From: Cryptococcus deneoformans JEC21
Lineage: Eukaryota; Basidiomycota; Tremellomycetes; Tremellales; Cryptococcaceae
Direction of reading: 5' to 3'
Assembly: GCF_000091045.1 (NCBI RefSeq)
Contig: NC_006687.1
Location: 880,001-902,500 of the forward strand
Length of the DNA: 22,500 bases
Shown piece after piece: positions 1 through 9,413 of this stretch (position 1 is the first letter of the stretch; the number at the start of each line of letters is the position of its first letter). The notes under the pieces are model-generated. The model searched no databases, was not told the origin of the DNA, and was given only the letters and a program-made list of their open reading frames with translations. The translations under genes and the position numbers were made by a program.

Positions 1-1539
1 AGCGCAATGAGAAAGTAACTGGTAACAACGATAATACCCATGGATTGAAACGAGAAATACGCAGATGGGAGAACGCAGCAGGACGGCCGAATAGTGTTAC
101 TGAATACGTAAGCAACCTATCCCAATACGTAAGGTGCGGACGATGGCCGAAAGATGCAGCGTCACGGCCAGGAGAACGAATGAACCGGCAGGCGTATGAC
201 GGGCGTCCCCGCCGGCCAGCGCGGCAGCAGGCAGCCAGGCAGCAAACAGCAAAGCTGAATGAACATCTGAAGACATCATCATGCAAACAAATTCGAACAT
301 GGTAGGACAAAAGGGGGATGTAATAAGCATGTGACACCTTCATTAACTATGGTGGACAGAACACTTGTAATATCCTGGGAGCGACGGAGAATCGATGTTT
401 TCTTCCTTTCCAACGACCATCCAGGTTTGCTTATTCGTTATTCGACCGGACAAATAATCTAACGTAAGCCTTCCTACTAGTAGTGTATATTTGTTGGTTA
501 GCTGCAGTAGTTTGATCCATTCGAGGCCTATGTCCAAAAAGGTTGATCTCAACCTCGGACCCACTACTTGTTAAGTGCGCAATCGCGCATGCCCGCAGAG
601 CAACCATCATCATGAAAAAAAATTGGAAGTAAATGTATCGACGACCAACAAACAAATCCGTTGATCATCTTGGCAATGTAAGGGCACTTCTTTTGTAGGG
701 ATTCGGGGGCTGAGACGACGAAGGCGGACTGAGCCCCCTGTACGTAGAGTATATTTAGGTAGATAGGTAACGTTCGTACGTAGGGCGAGTCTGATGGACG
801 GACGGAAGGAAAAAGATATATAAGACCGGACGGGTAGATAGACTTTTTGTTTCCAGCATGCCATCTATTCTCTCTTAACTCTCAATTTCCTTCAACTTAA
901 GACTCCAATTCTCCTCATACCACTATCTACCACTTCGAACCCCTTTATCCAGCTCCAGGGCAACTTAGCAGTAGAACAGGTAACGAACCGACGGCGGACA
1001 AACGAAGGTAAGGTTTGGTGACGATCCTACGGGTTGTGCTCCCCAATAAACCTTTATCCGTGCAAGTCATTCACCATCATCCCTTCCTGCTGGCTGCGCT
1101 GCGTTTTTCTCAGTTCATTCTTCCCCATCCTTACCATTATTGTTGCTGAATTCGCCGTTCCGGTGAAGTTGGTACTTAAAAAGCCAGGGCACCGAAACCC
1201 ACATTCACGGTTCAAGGCCAAGAAGGGCAATGATGAACAATACTCACCCCAAAAAAAGGAATCCTGGTCTTTCACTTCGTCCTCAAATAAGTACTGTGCG
1301 ATGGTTTGCTCTGCGAGGGGCCTCATCAGTAGAAGTACAATCTCCATAACCTGTACAATGATACATTCATTCTATCTTTTCATCTCTTCTTTCAGTGACT
1401 AAATTAACTACTTCTACTACAATCATAGCAGTAGCTTGCCATGTGCATTAAAAACAGTCTTCTTCCGTGTTATTGAGAAATATTTCTTTCTTGGCAATCG
1501 CCAGAGATCCTCCATTGATGTTACTCCAATGACTGGACT
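1..1539. other. Intergenic region with no supportable protein gene
   Basis: About 1.5 kb left of the phosphoketolase stop codon. Open frames of up to 122 codons occur on both strands (for example 1034-1402 on + and 1054-1347 on -). They overlap each other antisense, lack good start contexts and show no motif I recognise. The part near 1403-1539 is probably phosphoketolase 3' UTR and terminator. The stretch around 817-1000 has promoter-like composition and is listed separately. A gene that lies mostly outside the window, or a non-coding transcript, cannot be excluded. Confidence 0.5.
817..979 (+). promoter_or_regulatory. Candidate promoter and leader: TATA-like box plus pyrimidine-rich stretch
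   Basis: A TATATAA element lies at 817-823. It is followed about 45-140 nt downstream by a C/T-rich stretch (about 865-960), and then by a splice-donor-like CAG|GTAACG at 977-985. This order resembles a basidiomycete core promoter with a spliced leader on the + strand. I could not find a convincing coding exon downstream before the convergent phosphoketolase gene. It could be the promoter of a non-coding RNA, the remains of a gene, or chance. Confidence 0.25.
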
Positions 1540-4500
1540 CTACGCAGCATTCTTTTCCAGTTCTGGAATCTCAGCACACCACTGCGGGTCCTTACCATAT
1601 TCCTTGGTAAATTTGTCATGAAGTACAAGCTGGTGTCTCCAACAGCTGCTGAGCTCATGCGATCGAACATTGATAGGGTGATTGGGCTGGTTTCGCCCAA
1701 CTCTCCGCACAGCGATATCGGCCAGCGAGTAACGAGATGTGTTGTTGAGCCGCAACATTGAGTATGCAGTTGTTGTACTAGGTGCAATGTCAGTCTGCGC
1801 GCTCGATGCTATCACATAAGCCGGCTCCATTTAGCCTATACTTACCTTCCTTCCTCGATGTAGCCTAAAATGTCGAACTACAAGAATTTGTGTAGTCAGA
1901 ATGCAAAGTCTGTCATGAACAAGTTAATCGAAATACGTACCCTCGATCTCCCAACATGTGCACGCCTTGAGAACAACAATGCTTCGACATCCTTTGGGTA
2001 CCCATGGAAATTGAAGACTACTGGTTTATCCACAGTAAACAGACTATCGAATGCGTCTTGATCTAACGCATGCGGGTGGACACCGTCTCTCCCAAGGATG
2101 AGGAGGTCGGTAACGTTGACTACACGGACCTTGACACCTTGGTTCCGCAGAATAGCAGCAGCAGCAATGACTTCGAAGGTGACTTCTACACCGCAACCCA
2201 CAAGAACCACATCAGGGTCAATGCCTCTATTAGAAGAGAACTTTTCCCAAACTGAAGCACCAGCAATGCAGTGCCTCTCGGCCTATAAACTATCAGCCTT
2301 CAAACTAGAGCCATGAGATAATTTACCTCTTCAATAGTCAAGAAACCTTTTGTTGGGTTTTTTGATCCGATCACAAGATTGATATCTGAGATGTTAGTTT
2401 GTTCAAATGATATCAAACTTACTATTCTTTGACCGAAGGCAATGATCAATCGTGGCAATGCTCGAGTTGGCATCGGGAGGTAAATAAATTCGAGCGAGAT
2501 GACGAGGAAGGGAAATGAAAGAACCAATCAGGCCCGGGTTTTGATGAGAATAACCTAATTGTTACGAGTCACAGGTCAGAAGTCTGCAATTGAAAACAGA
2601 TAACCTGGTAACACACCATTGTGTTCTTGGCGCCATAAGGTGCTAGTTTCAATGTAAGTTAGGCCAGATACATCACTTCTCCATTTCGTCTCCAGAGCCA
2701 TCTTCAAGAATTTGGCGTATTGCTGTTGGCCGTGATTTAGCGAACGCCACGGCTGAGTACATGACCAGCTTTCAACCCACCTCGATCATAGTCTGAACGA
2801 TGCCAAGGAAGCTATATCAATGGTTAGCTCAGGTTTTACGGTAGTAAAAATATCTTCACCTCTCATATGAGGGGAAAAGAGCATGGCGTCCAGTGAGGGT
2901 ATAACCTTGCATCCAACCCTGGAGGGTATGCTCCGACAGCATCTCAATGACTCTACCACCCTTATTGGCAGTCTTTCGTACAGCGAGTCAGCAAATGCGT
3001 ATGGACATGATACCCTACCTCTGGGTCCCACTGGAAATTCCTTTGAGTAACATCAAGGACCGCATCAAGCTTGTTACTAGTGATTTCGTCTGGCGAAAAG
3101 ATCCTGAAGGTGCTCGGGTTCATTTCGATTACCTTAGCCACGTAGTCGCCCACGCTACTTGTTTGTCAAAAGTCATACTCTTGCGAAGAAAGACGAAACT
3201 TACGCTTTCATATTTGAGACTTCTTCCTCCATATCATGACCGTACTCCTTCCATTCAGGAGTTTTGAGAGGTATGAACCCACGGTAGGTTGCCTACAACC
3301 ATGTGTGAGGTAAGCCATCTTTTGGATGCTCAAAGCACTTACGTTGACCATTCCCATCCTCCTTTGTTGGTCTTTCGGAATAATGCGGAGAGCCCTGCTA
3401 TCGATAATTCCCTTGGCCTTGTTGACAGCTTCATGGGCCTGGGAAGTGTTTGAATCCACTTCCACATGGAAAAGCTCTTCGGGCCCATACGAATGCAACC
3501 ATTTCTTCAGAAGTTCAAACTCTTCCCCTTCATCGCCCGCTTTAGGAAGTGGAACTGGAAAAATATGAGCGTCATTTATGAAACCACATGAGTGTCTTAC
3601 CTTGATGGGCTCTCCAGTTACCCTCTATTAGGTGGCCTTCCGCCTTCTTCGGTCCAGTCCACCCTTTGGGGGTTCTCATGATAATCATGGGCCACCTAGG
3701 TTTAGTAATAGGACGACCCGACCTTGCGCATTGTTGAATATTCTTAATCTCCTGGTACGCCCATTCTATAGCAGCTGCCATGTCATATTGGACAGCTATG
3801 TCATGCTCGTGATCAGATGCTTTTTCGGGCGACTTGCTTCCATATTCGACAATATGAACTTGATAGCCGTAGCCAGTGTACAAGCATGCAAGCTGTCTGT
3901 CAGTCCCATTTTGAATTGATAGCTTACCTCAAGATCGTCCATTGTTCCTGGAATAGTACGTTCCCCGATCTTCCAAAAAGAAAAGAAAAAATTAGTCTTC
4001 AAAACACATACTTGGGCAGATGTAACCCCTACCTTGTAACCGTTGACATGAAGGATCGGAATTACAGCCCCGCTTTCAGCTGGGTCGATGAACTAAATCG
4101 CTTTAGCCGATGAACTTGCTAAGTCCTTAACCTTACTTTATGTGCGTGCCATGCGGTGGCAGTGGGGCCAGTCTCGCTTTCACCATCACCAATAACAGCG
4201 ACAGTGATATGGTTGGGCTTGTCCATGATACTGTTATTACTTCAATCAGCTTGATCTTCAACTTCACTGTATCCGAACACCGAACACTCACCTCCCATAA
4301 GCGACAGCCAAACAGTAACCTAGTTCTCCACCTTCATGAAGCGCACCGGGTGTCTAAGATAAGGAGACAGCATTAAATAATGAAGCTTATGGAAGCCTCA
4401 AAACTTACCTCTGCATTGACATGACTAGGAAATCCACCAGGGAGACTAAATGATCTAATGAAATGTTCAAGACCCTCTCGAGACATGGGATATTCGGGGT

Positions 4501-5156
4501 AAAATCTACAAGCCAAGCATTAATGGACGCCTGAGAATGGCCAGACCTACCTGGTGATTGAACCTTCCATGAATAAAGTGGAAAGCAAAGCTGGCGCACC
4601 ATGGCCTGGCTAAATCATTTGTACCCAGTAAGCAGTCGCCAATGTGCCAAGGAATCAACTTACTCCAGTAAGAAACATAAACTCGGGAACGTCAGGATCA
4701 GTCTCATGGTTAGTGATCAGATTATTGGTGTGGGCGTAGACGAAATTGAGACCTGGACAGGTACCCTACACAACCGTAGTCGTTATAAGCCACTAAAAGC
4801 TACCTCTTGATGAAGGTTTTACGTACCCAATGACCCAAAAGGCGGCTTTTGATATGCTTTGTTTCAAGAGGCTGGGTGAGAAGCCCATTGTGCTGTAAGA
4901 ATATCTGTGCCGCTGCACTACATTGATGTTAAACCACACCGTCTGAATAACTGGGGACATTACCCGTTTGATAATGCATGCACACTCACAGATAATTGGC
5001 TACCCTCTGGAAAGCAATGAGACCCTCTATATCAAGGCCTCCTTTAGACGACTTGAGCTGATCAACCTTGCCGTCGAGATTGATCAAGAGTTGTGTGACA
5101 ATGTCAGGGGGTAAAGAAGAGGGTTTAGGAGGGGTGACGGCGTCCAAAGTTGGCAT
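1540..5156 (-). CDS. XFP: Xylulose-5-phosphate/fructose-6-phosphate phosphoketolase
   Basis: Thiamine-diphosphate enzyme that cleaves xylulose-5-P (or fructose-6-P) with phosphate to acetyl-phosphate plus glyceraldehyde-3-P (or erythrose-4-P). It is cytosolic and feeds acetate/acetyl-CoA metabolism. Family hallmarks appear in order: [57 protein letters not shown], the ThDP site [38 protein letters not shown]-like [44 protein letters not shown]...[23 protein letters not shown] and [12 protein letters not shown]. The gene is split by at least 15 short introns, for example 4918-4989, 4766-4826, 1878-1940 and 1778-1845, the last two flanking a 32-nt exon. The start is placed at [11 protein letters not shown], where phosphoketolases normally begin; the frame stays open upstream to an ATG cluster near 5342. 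The stop is at 1540-1542. I estimate 800-850 residues and see no break. It is divergent from the prenyltransferase gene. Confidence 0.95.
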
Positions 5157-5846
5157 GTTTATGAGCGTTCTGCTGACTGAGTGAAAGATATGTGAGTTAT
5201 TAAGAGAGAGATGCAGTAATGTGGAGATGAAAGAAACAGCTTTCGTGGCTGGTAATACTGCTACAATCAGTATTTTTATATTCTGGCTACTATTTGTGGA
5301 ACTTTTATTTGAAACCACTTTCATCATCATCCTCATCGTCACAGATGGGGGGCAGGCTGCAGGCTCGAACCTCAGAACTTGGATGGAGTCAGTGGATGAC
5401 TCGCACTACGTCACAGGTCTGCGTGGCCGCTCGCCGACGCGGCTCTTTTTTTGAATTATTTTGATTGTTCATAAAATAAATTATTACATAATAATTTTCG
5501 GATTCCTAAAAAAAAAAAATATACACATATCGAGTGATAAATAAAATAAATAAATAAATAAAACAGATACATAAATTATTTCTGATCCAGGGTCGATGTT
5601 CGCCGGCTACCTTATTGTTCTCTCGCTGCTGATCCCTCTGTTCGTTGGCAGCGTTGCTGATTGTTGATCGTCTATTATTTTCTTACGCATCTGTATCATT
5701 GGCATTACTTACGCCCTTGTTAACATTGTCGTTCGTCTGTTCTGATCCTCAATTATCCACTGCTCATTTTTTCTTAATTTCCCTCACCACGGCACCAGTT
5801 TGGTTCATTCACTGTCGACTGTAGCACCTGCAACGAAGTGAACGTT
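5157..5846. promoter_or_regulatory. Divergent intergenic region between phosphoketolase and prenyltransferase alpha genes
   Basis: A 690-bp gap between two divergently transcribed genes, so it should hold both promoters. The half near phosphoketolase (5157-5342) is open in the phosphoketolase frame and may be 5' UTR or an N-terminal extension. The centre (about 5448-5580) is A/T-rich. The half near the prenyltransferase gene (about 5690-5810) is pyrimidine-rich, as expected for a leader. No third gene was found. Confidence 0.55.
5448..5580. repeat. A/T-rich low-complexity tract with ATAA microsatellite
   Basis: The tract contains a run of twelve or so A residues near 5508-5519 and a run of repeated ATAA/ATAAA units near 5536-5563, in otherwise moderate-GC DNA. 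It sits midway between two divergent genes, where such tracts commonly exclude nucleosomes. It is a simple repeat and I see no sign of a mobile element. Confidence 0.7.
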
Positions 5847-7148
5847 ATGGTAAGCAAACTACATGCCGCTATGTAGATCCAATAAGAAACATTTCAAACT
5901 AACTCGATTTGGGTCACGTTTAGGTAACATCGACCTACATCCCTATGTCTCAGAGGCAGTCCTGGGCTGATATCAAGCCCATTATTCAAGATGATGGGCC
6001 TAATCCTGTTGTCCCCATCATGTATTCCGAAGAATGTAAGAGTTCTTGCTGGCCATTATTTTAGCAGTAGCAGACTGACACAATATCTTTTAGACAAAGA
6101 TGCAATGGATTATTTCCGTGCTGTCGCCGCGAAGGAGGAAAAGTCTGAACGTGCTCTAGAACTGACAGAGGTCATTGTCAGAATGAATCCAGCACATTAT
6201 ACTGTTTGGTAATTGCCTGAGCACCGTTTTCCTAAATTGCACTGACATGGTATATGCAGGCAATACCGTTTCTCTTTGTTAACGTCACTGAACAAGTCTC
6301 TCGAGGACGAACTTCGACTCATGAACGAGTTCGCTGTCCAGAACCTTAAAAGCTATCAAGTCTGGTGGGTTGGCCGCGGACCAATGCTCTCGATGAAATT
6401 AAAACATTAACGTCGTTAATGATAGGCATCATCGTCTTCTCCTTTTAGATCGCATTTCCCCTCAAGATCCCGTCTCTGAGATTGAGTATATTCATGAGTC
6501 CCTTCTGCCTGATCCCAAAAATTACCACACCTGGGCATATCTCCATTGGCTATATTCTCATTTTTCGATCCTTGGTCGTATATCTGAAGCCCAGTGGGAA
6601 TCTGAGCTTGATTGGTGTAACGAAATGTTAAGGGTTGATGGTAGGAACAACAGTGCTTGGGGATGGCGATGGTATCTAAGGGTGTCTAGACCTGGAGCTG
6701 AAACCTCCAGCCACAACCTACAGGACGAGCTTATGTGAGTCATTCATGTTAGCAGGTTCAAAGGTTGACATTGTGACGAAGTTATATCTTGAAGTCAATT
6801 CACTTCATTCCCCACAACGTATCTGCATGGAATTATCTCCGGGGTTTTCTCAAGCACTTCTCATTGCCACTTACGCCCATTCTTCCAGCTATTTTACCAT
6901 ACACCGCCTCCAAGCCGAACACCGATATGGAAACTGTCGGCACATTTCATTTTCCTGTGCCTTCGGATCCACTGCCCGAGGATACTCCGTTGCCTGTCCC
7001 TCTGGCTCTCGAATATCTCGCAGACTCTTTCATCGAACAAAATAGACTCGACGACGCTGCTGAAGTGTTTGAGAAGCTTAGCTCCAAGTATGACAAGATG
7101 AGGGCCGGATACTGGGAATTCAGACGAAGGGAATGTGTTGAAGAATAA
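5847..7148 (+). CDS. RAM2: Protein farnesyltransferase/geranylgeranyltransferase type I alpha subunit
   Basis: Shared alpha subunit of the CAAX prenyltransferases, which attach farnesyl or geranylgeranyl to Ras, Rho and mating pheromone proteins in the cytosol. The model gives 336 residues, normal for the family. The helical-hairpin (PPTA) repeats are visible: HYTVWQYRFSLL, SYQVWHHRLLLLDR, NYHTWAYLHWLY, NSAWGWRWYL and VSAWNYLRGF. Introns are 5850-5923, 6036-6093, 6209-6259, 6365-6425 and 6735-6781; exon lengths sum to a multiple of three. The first exon carries only the ATG (5847-5849) before a GTAAGC donor. The next in-frame ATG is at 5943, so the alternative is a 5'-UTR intron with a shorter N terminus. 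The last intron uses an AAG acceptor at 6781 with a TTGAC branch-like site. The protein ends RRRECVEE at 7148, converging on ATG12. Confidence 0.93.
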
Positions 7149-7364
7149 CAAGACTGAGTTATCCGTGTATTTGTGGTATGCATAACATGTTCAACTTGAC
7201 TAGGTTCCAAATTGCGATATGTAAATCTGGTCCAATTTAACCTGATTTATGAAATAATACCAACAGGCCGTGGACGGGTCGTGGACAGTGTTTTATGAGC
7301 GCGCATGTTTTTACATATATTACAACATTTAATGGTCATCTATCTGAGTTTCCATGGCGAGCCT

Positions 7365-8130
7365 TTACCCCCAGGCTTGAGTATTACTGTCCTGGTTATC
7401 AGCACATTAAGATATGAGATGACTGGGTCCGTCCGCACCTGTAATTTACTATCAGATGCCCTTCTGTACCAAACGATTTATACAGGCTTCCAACAGTGTC
7501 ATCGGGAGCTGGTGCAAAGGCAGCGTTGATATATGTAAACTGATGAACCCGTATAGTCAGCACAAGGTGTTCCGTGCCCCTCCCCACTTTAGTTTTCCTC
7601 TGAACTTAATGAAAAAGCATTAACTTAGGGCTGGCTTACCAAGGAATCTTCTTTCTTCATACCCAACTGTTGCCGCAGAAACATGATCACTGCTTGGAAC
7701 TTATGCCCTGCGGTGGCCTTGAATACATTGTTCTTCATAATCGGCGCTGAACCAATCGATTTGAAGCGCACAACAACTATACAAACAGAGTCAGCGGTAC
7801 GACCGATGGGGAAAATAACTCAGAAATCATTGATGAACCCCGGTCCATCCCTCGGCATCGGCTTGACCAGCGCAACACGACTTGCCTTTCGTAGGATCCT
7901 TCTTCTTGTATTCCTCCAAAGCCAACACTGTGGTTCGATCATACAAGATTTTTTCTATGGCTTCAATTCAGTATAGAGAACTACTTTGTGGGATGTTTGA
8001 AGAAGACGAGTTTGTTCGATGTTGAGATTCAGGTATGATGTTGACTAGGGGCTGGGACTTTCGGGTACGTACCTGCTGGCTGCGCCTGGGCAGGTGAAAG
8101 ACGGTCTAAAGGGGGTGTTGTTGTGGCCAT
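7365..8130 (-). CDS. ATG12: Autophagy ubiquitin-like protein Atg12
   Basis: Ubiquitin-fold modifier that Atg7 and Atg10 conjugate to Atg5; the Atg12-Atg5 product with Atg16 drives Atg8 lipidation on the phagophore. The model gives 119 residues: a short Pro/Ala/Thr-rich N terminus ([13 protein letters not shown]), then [48 protein letters not shown] and [16 protein letters not shown], ending in QAWG. The terminal glycine is directly exposed, as in known Atg12, so no protease is needed. The five exons are 8130-8073, 7927-7886, 7776-7640, 7539-7439 and 7386-7365, summing to 360 nt. Three introns are long for this window (145, 109 and 100 nt), and the 109-nt one begins with GC instead of GT. It is divergent from the membrane-protein gene across 83 bp and convergent with the prenyltransferase gene. 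The identification is strong; the first intron is the least certain part. Confidence 0.93.
7777..7885 (-). other. GC-AG intron in ATG12
   Basis: The exon reading ...KDPTK ends AAAG and is followed by GCAAGT. The intron ends CTGACTC...TATAG before TTGTTGTGCGC. Joining here restores the conserved [10 protein letters not shown] and keeps the whole frame. No GT donor in the neighbourhood gives both the conserved sequence and the right phase. AG|GCAAGT is the known strong consensus for GC-AG introns. Confidence 0.8.
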
Positions 8131-8213
8131 GCTGTTGGCTGCTCTTTGGTCTTCTAGATTGAGGGGCACATAGATGATATAAAGAAAGATGTAACAGATT
8201 GAGCGATCACCGG
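8131..8213. promoter_or_regulatory. Short bidirectional promoter between ATG12 and the membrane-protein gene
   Basis: Only 83 bp separate the two divergent start codons, so both promoters, or at least both 5' leaders, must overlap. The stretch contains an A/T-rich core (ATAGATGATATAAAGAAAG) near 8171-8189. Co-regulation of the pair is inference. Confidence 0.5.
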
Positions 8214-9199
8214 ATGATGGCGGACAGGAACAGCGCCGTGGCCGACGGACCCGCCACAACCGCTGGAGGAGGCGTCGCGACGACGGCCCGGCTGCTTGAG
8301 ATGCATGCTATCCGACGACCCACAAACTCCGTCACTGAAAATGTTGAGGATGCCATTCAGAACAATCAAGGATCCCACATGAAGGCCAACCGAAATTATC
8401 CGACTGTCCGCAATGTTCCACTTCCCTTTTATACATTAGCGGGATCGCCTTCAGTACGTGTGAAATTCATGGGCGGCGCTTGCTGTTACTGATGATCCCA
8501 AAGAAAATGCCCCATTCACGTACCCTCGTGCACTACTTTCGCCGTTTGATACAACTGCTATCAATTGTTGTGGGGACTTCTTCAGCTGTAGCTGCGCTGT
8601 GGTCGCTCCTTCTGCTCCCTTTGCTCCATGCGACATTCTCTGCTAGGAAATCACTCGTCGAAGGGCAAATGCAGCCCATGGTCACACTCTTGGAAAAAGT
8701 AATTGGTCTGCGAGCAAAGCTCTCTCACTTTTCCTCGCTACAATCGGATAAGGGTGTCGAGGGTGAATGTGTCGAAGCGGACTTGCCAACCGTTACACCT
8801 ATCAGAGAGATCGAATCTTTCGCGGCCTCCACAGGCTCTAGAACAGACTCTGGCATGTCAACCGCAATATTCCCCTCTTTGGGCTTGCGGGCGCTTTCCC
8901 AATCCATTCACAACCTCACTGCTATGCTCGATGCGACATCAACCACTAGGATCTCCCTTATATCTACTCTCGAATCATACACATCACATGTCCATCGACA
9001 GCTGTTTTTGGCGAAACCTCCGGGGTATACGAATGATAGGTTCATGGTTGGACTAGGGACACTGAGCGAAAATCTGAAAAAGGAAGGCGAACATGAGAAA
9101 AAGGGTGAAGAGTGGGACGCTGTGAGAAAGGAAGTGAGAGCTGTCAAAGGGCAATTGCTGAATAGGAGAGCTTTCACTTCCAATTTTGGGAGCAAGTAG
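8214..9199 (+). CDS. Unidentified membrane-anchored protein (possibly Pex14/Pex17-like)
   Basis: The model has two exons, 8214-8453 and 8504-9199, joined across a 50-nt GTACGT...CTGAT...AAAG intron, giving 311 residues. Without splicing the frame stops at 8489-8491. Residues 1-80 are polar and Ala/Gly/Thr-rich at the start, ending YTLAGSPS. A strongly hydrophobic segment follows at about residues 97-125 (LLSIVVG...ALWSLLLLPLLHA), preceded by Arg/His. The rest is Ser/Thr-rich, then a charged, probably coiled-coil C terminus (EEWDAVRKEVRAVKGQLLNRR). One membrane span plus a coiled coil ending in a KGxLLNRR-like motif reminds me of fungal peroxisomal docking proteins of the Pex14/Pex17 type, but I cannot confirm that. 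It lies between ATG12 and ATG101. The acceptor is AAAG, so the splice deserves an RNA check. Confidence 0.65.
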
Positions 9200-9413
9200 G
9201 CTGGAGAAGAGGAGTAACTTGGTTGTATGTACTCTTCTACTATGCAGGGCGCTTTCCCGCTAAGTATTGCTTCAGCGGACGTGATGAAACCTCTGCAACT
9301 CTGCATGTTTTGTGGATAAGATACATGGTTGCACAATACAACGACGAGTCATGTTACAACAAATCTCTGGACAGGAGAACATTATTGATACCTCCATGGT
9401 CTATCCGGAAACT

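Noticed and set aside
1034..1402. 122-codon + frame and its 97-codon antisense partner
   Set aside because: No ATG at the start of the + frame, no recognisable motif, and both strands are open, which is common by chance.
5536..5563. ATAA repeat run as a possible transposon tail
   Set aside because: No target-site duplication, no terminal repeats and no coding remnants nearby; a simple microsatellite explains it.
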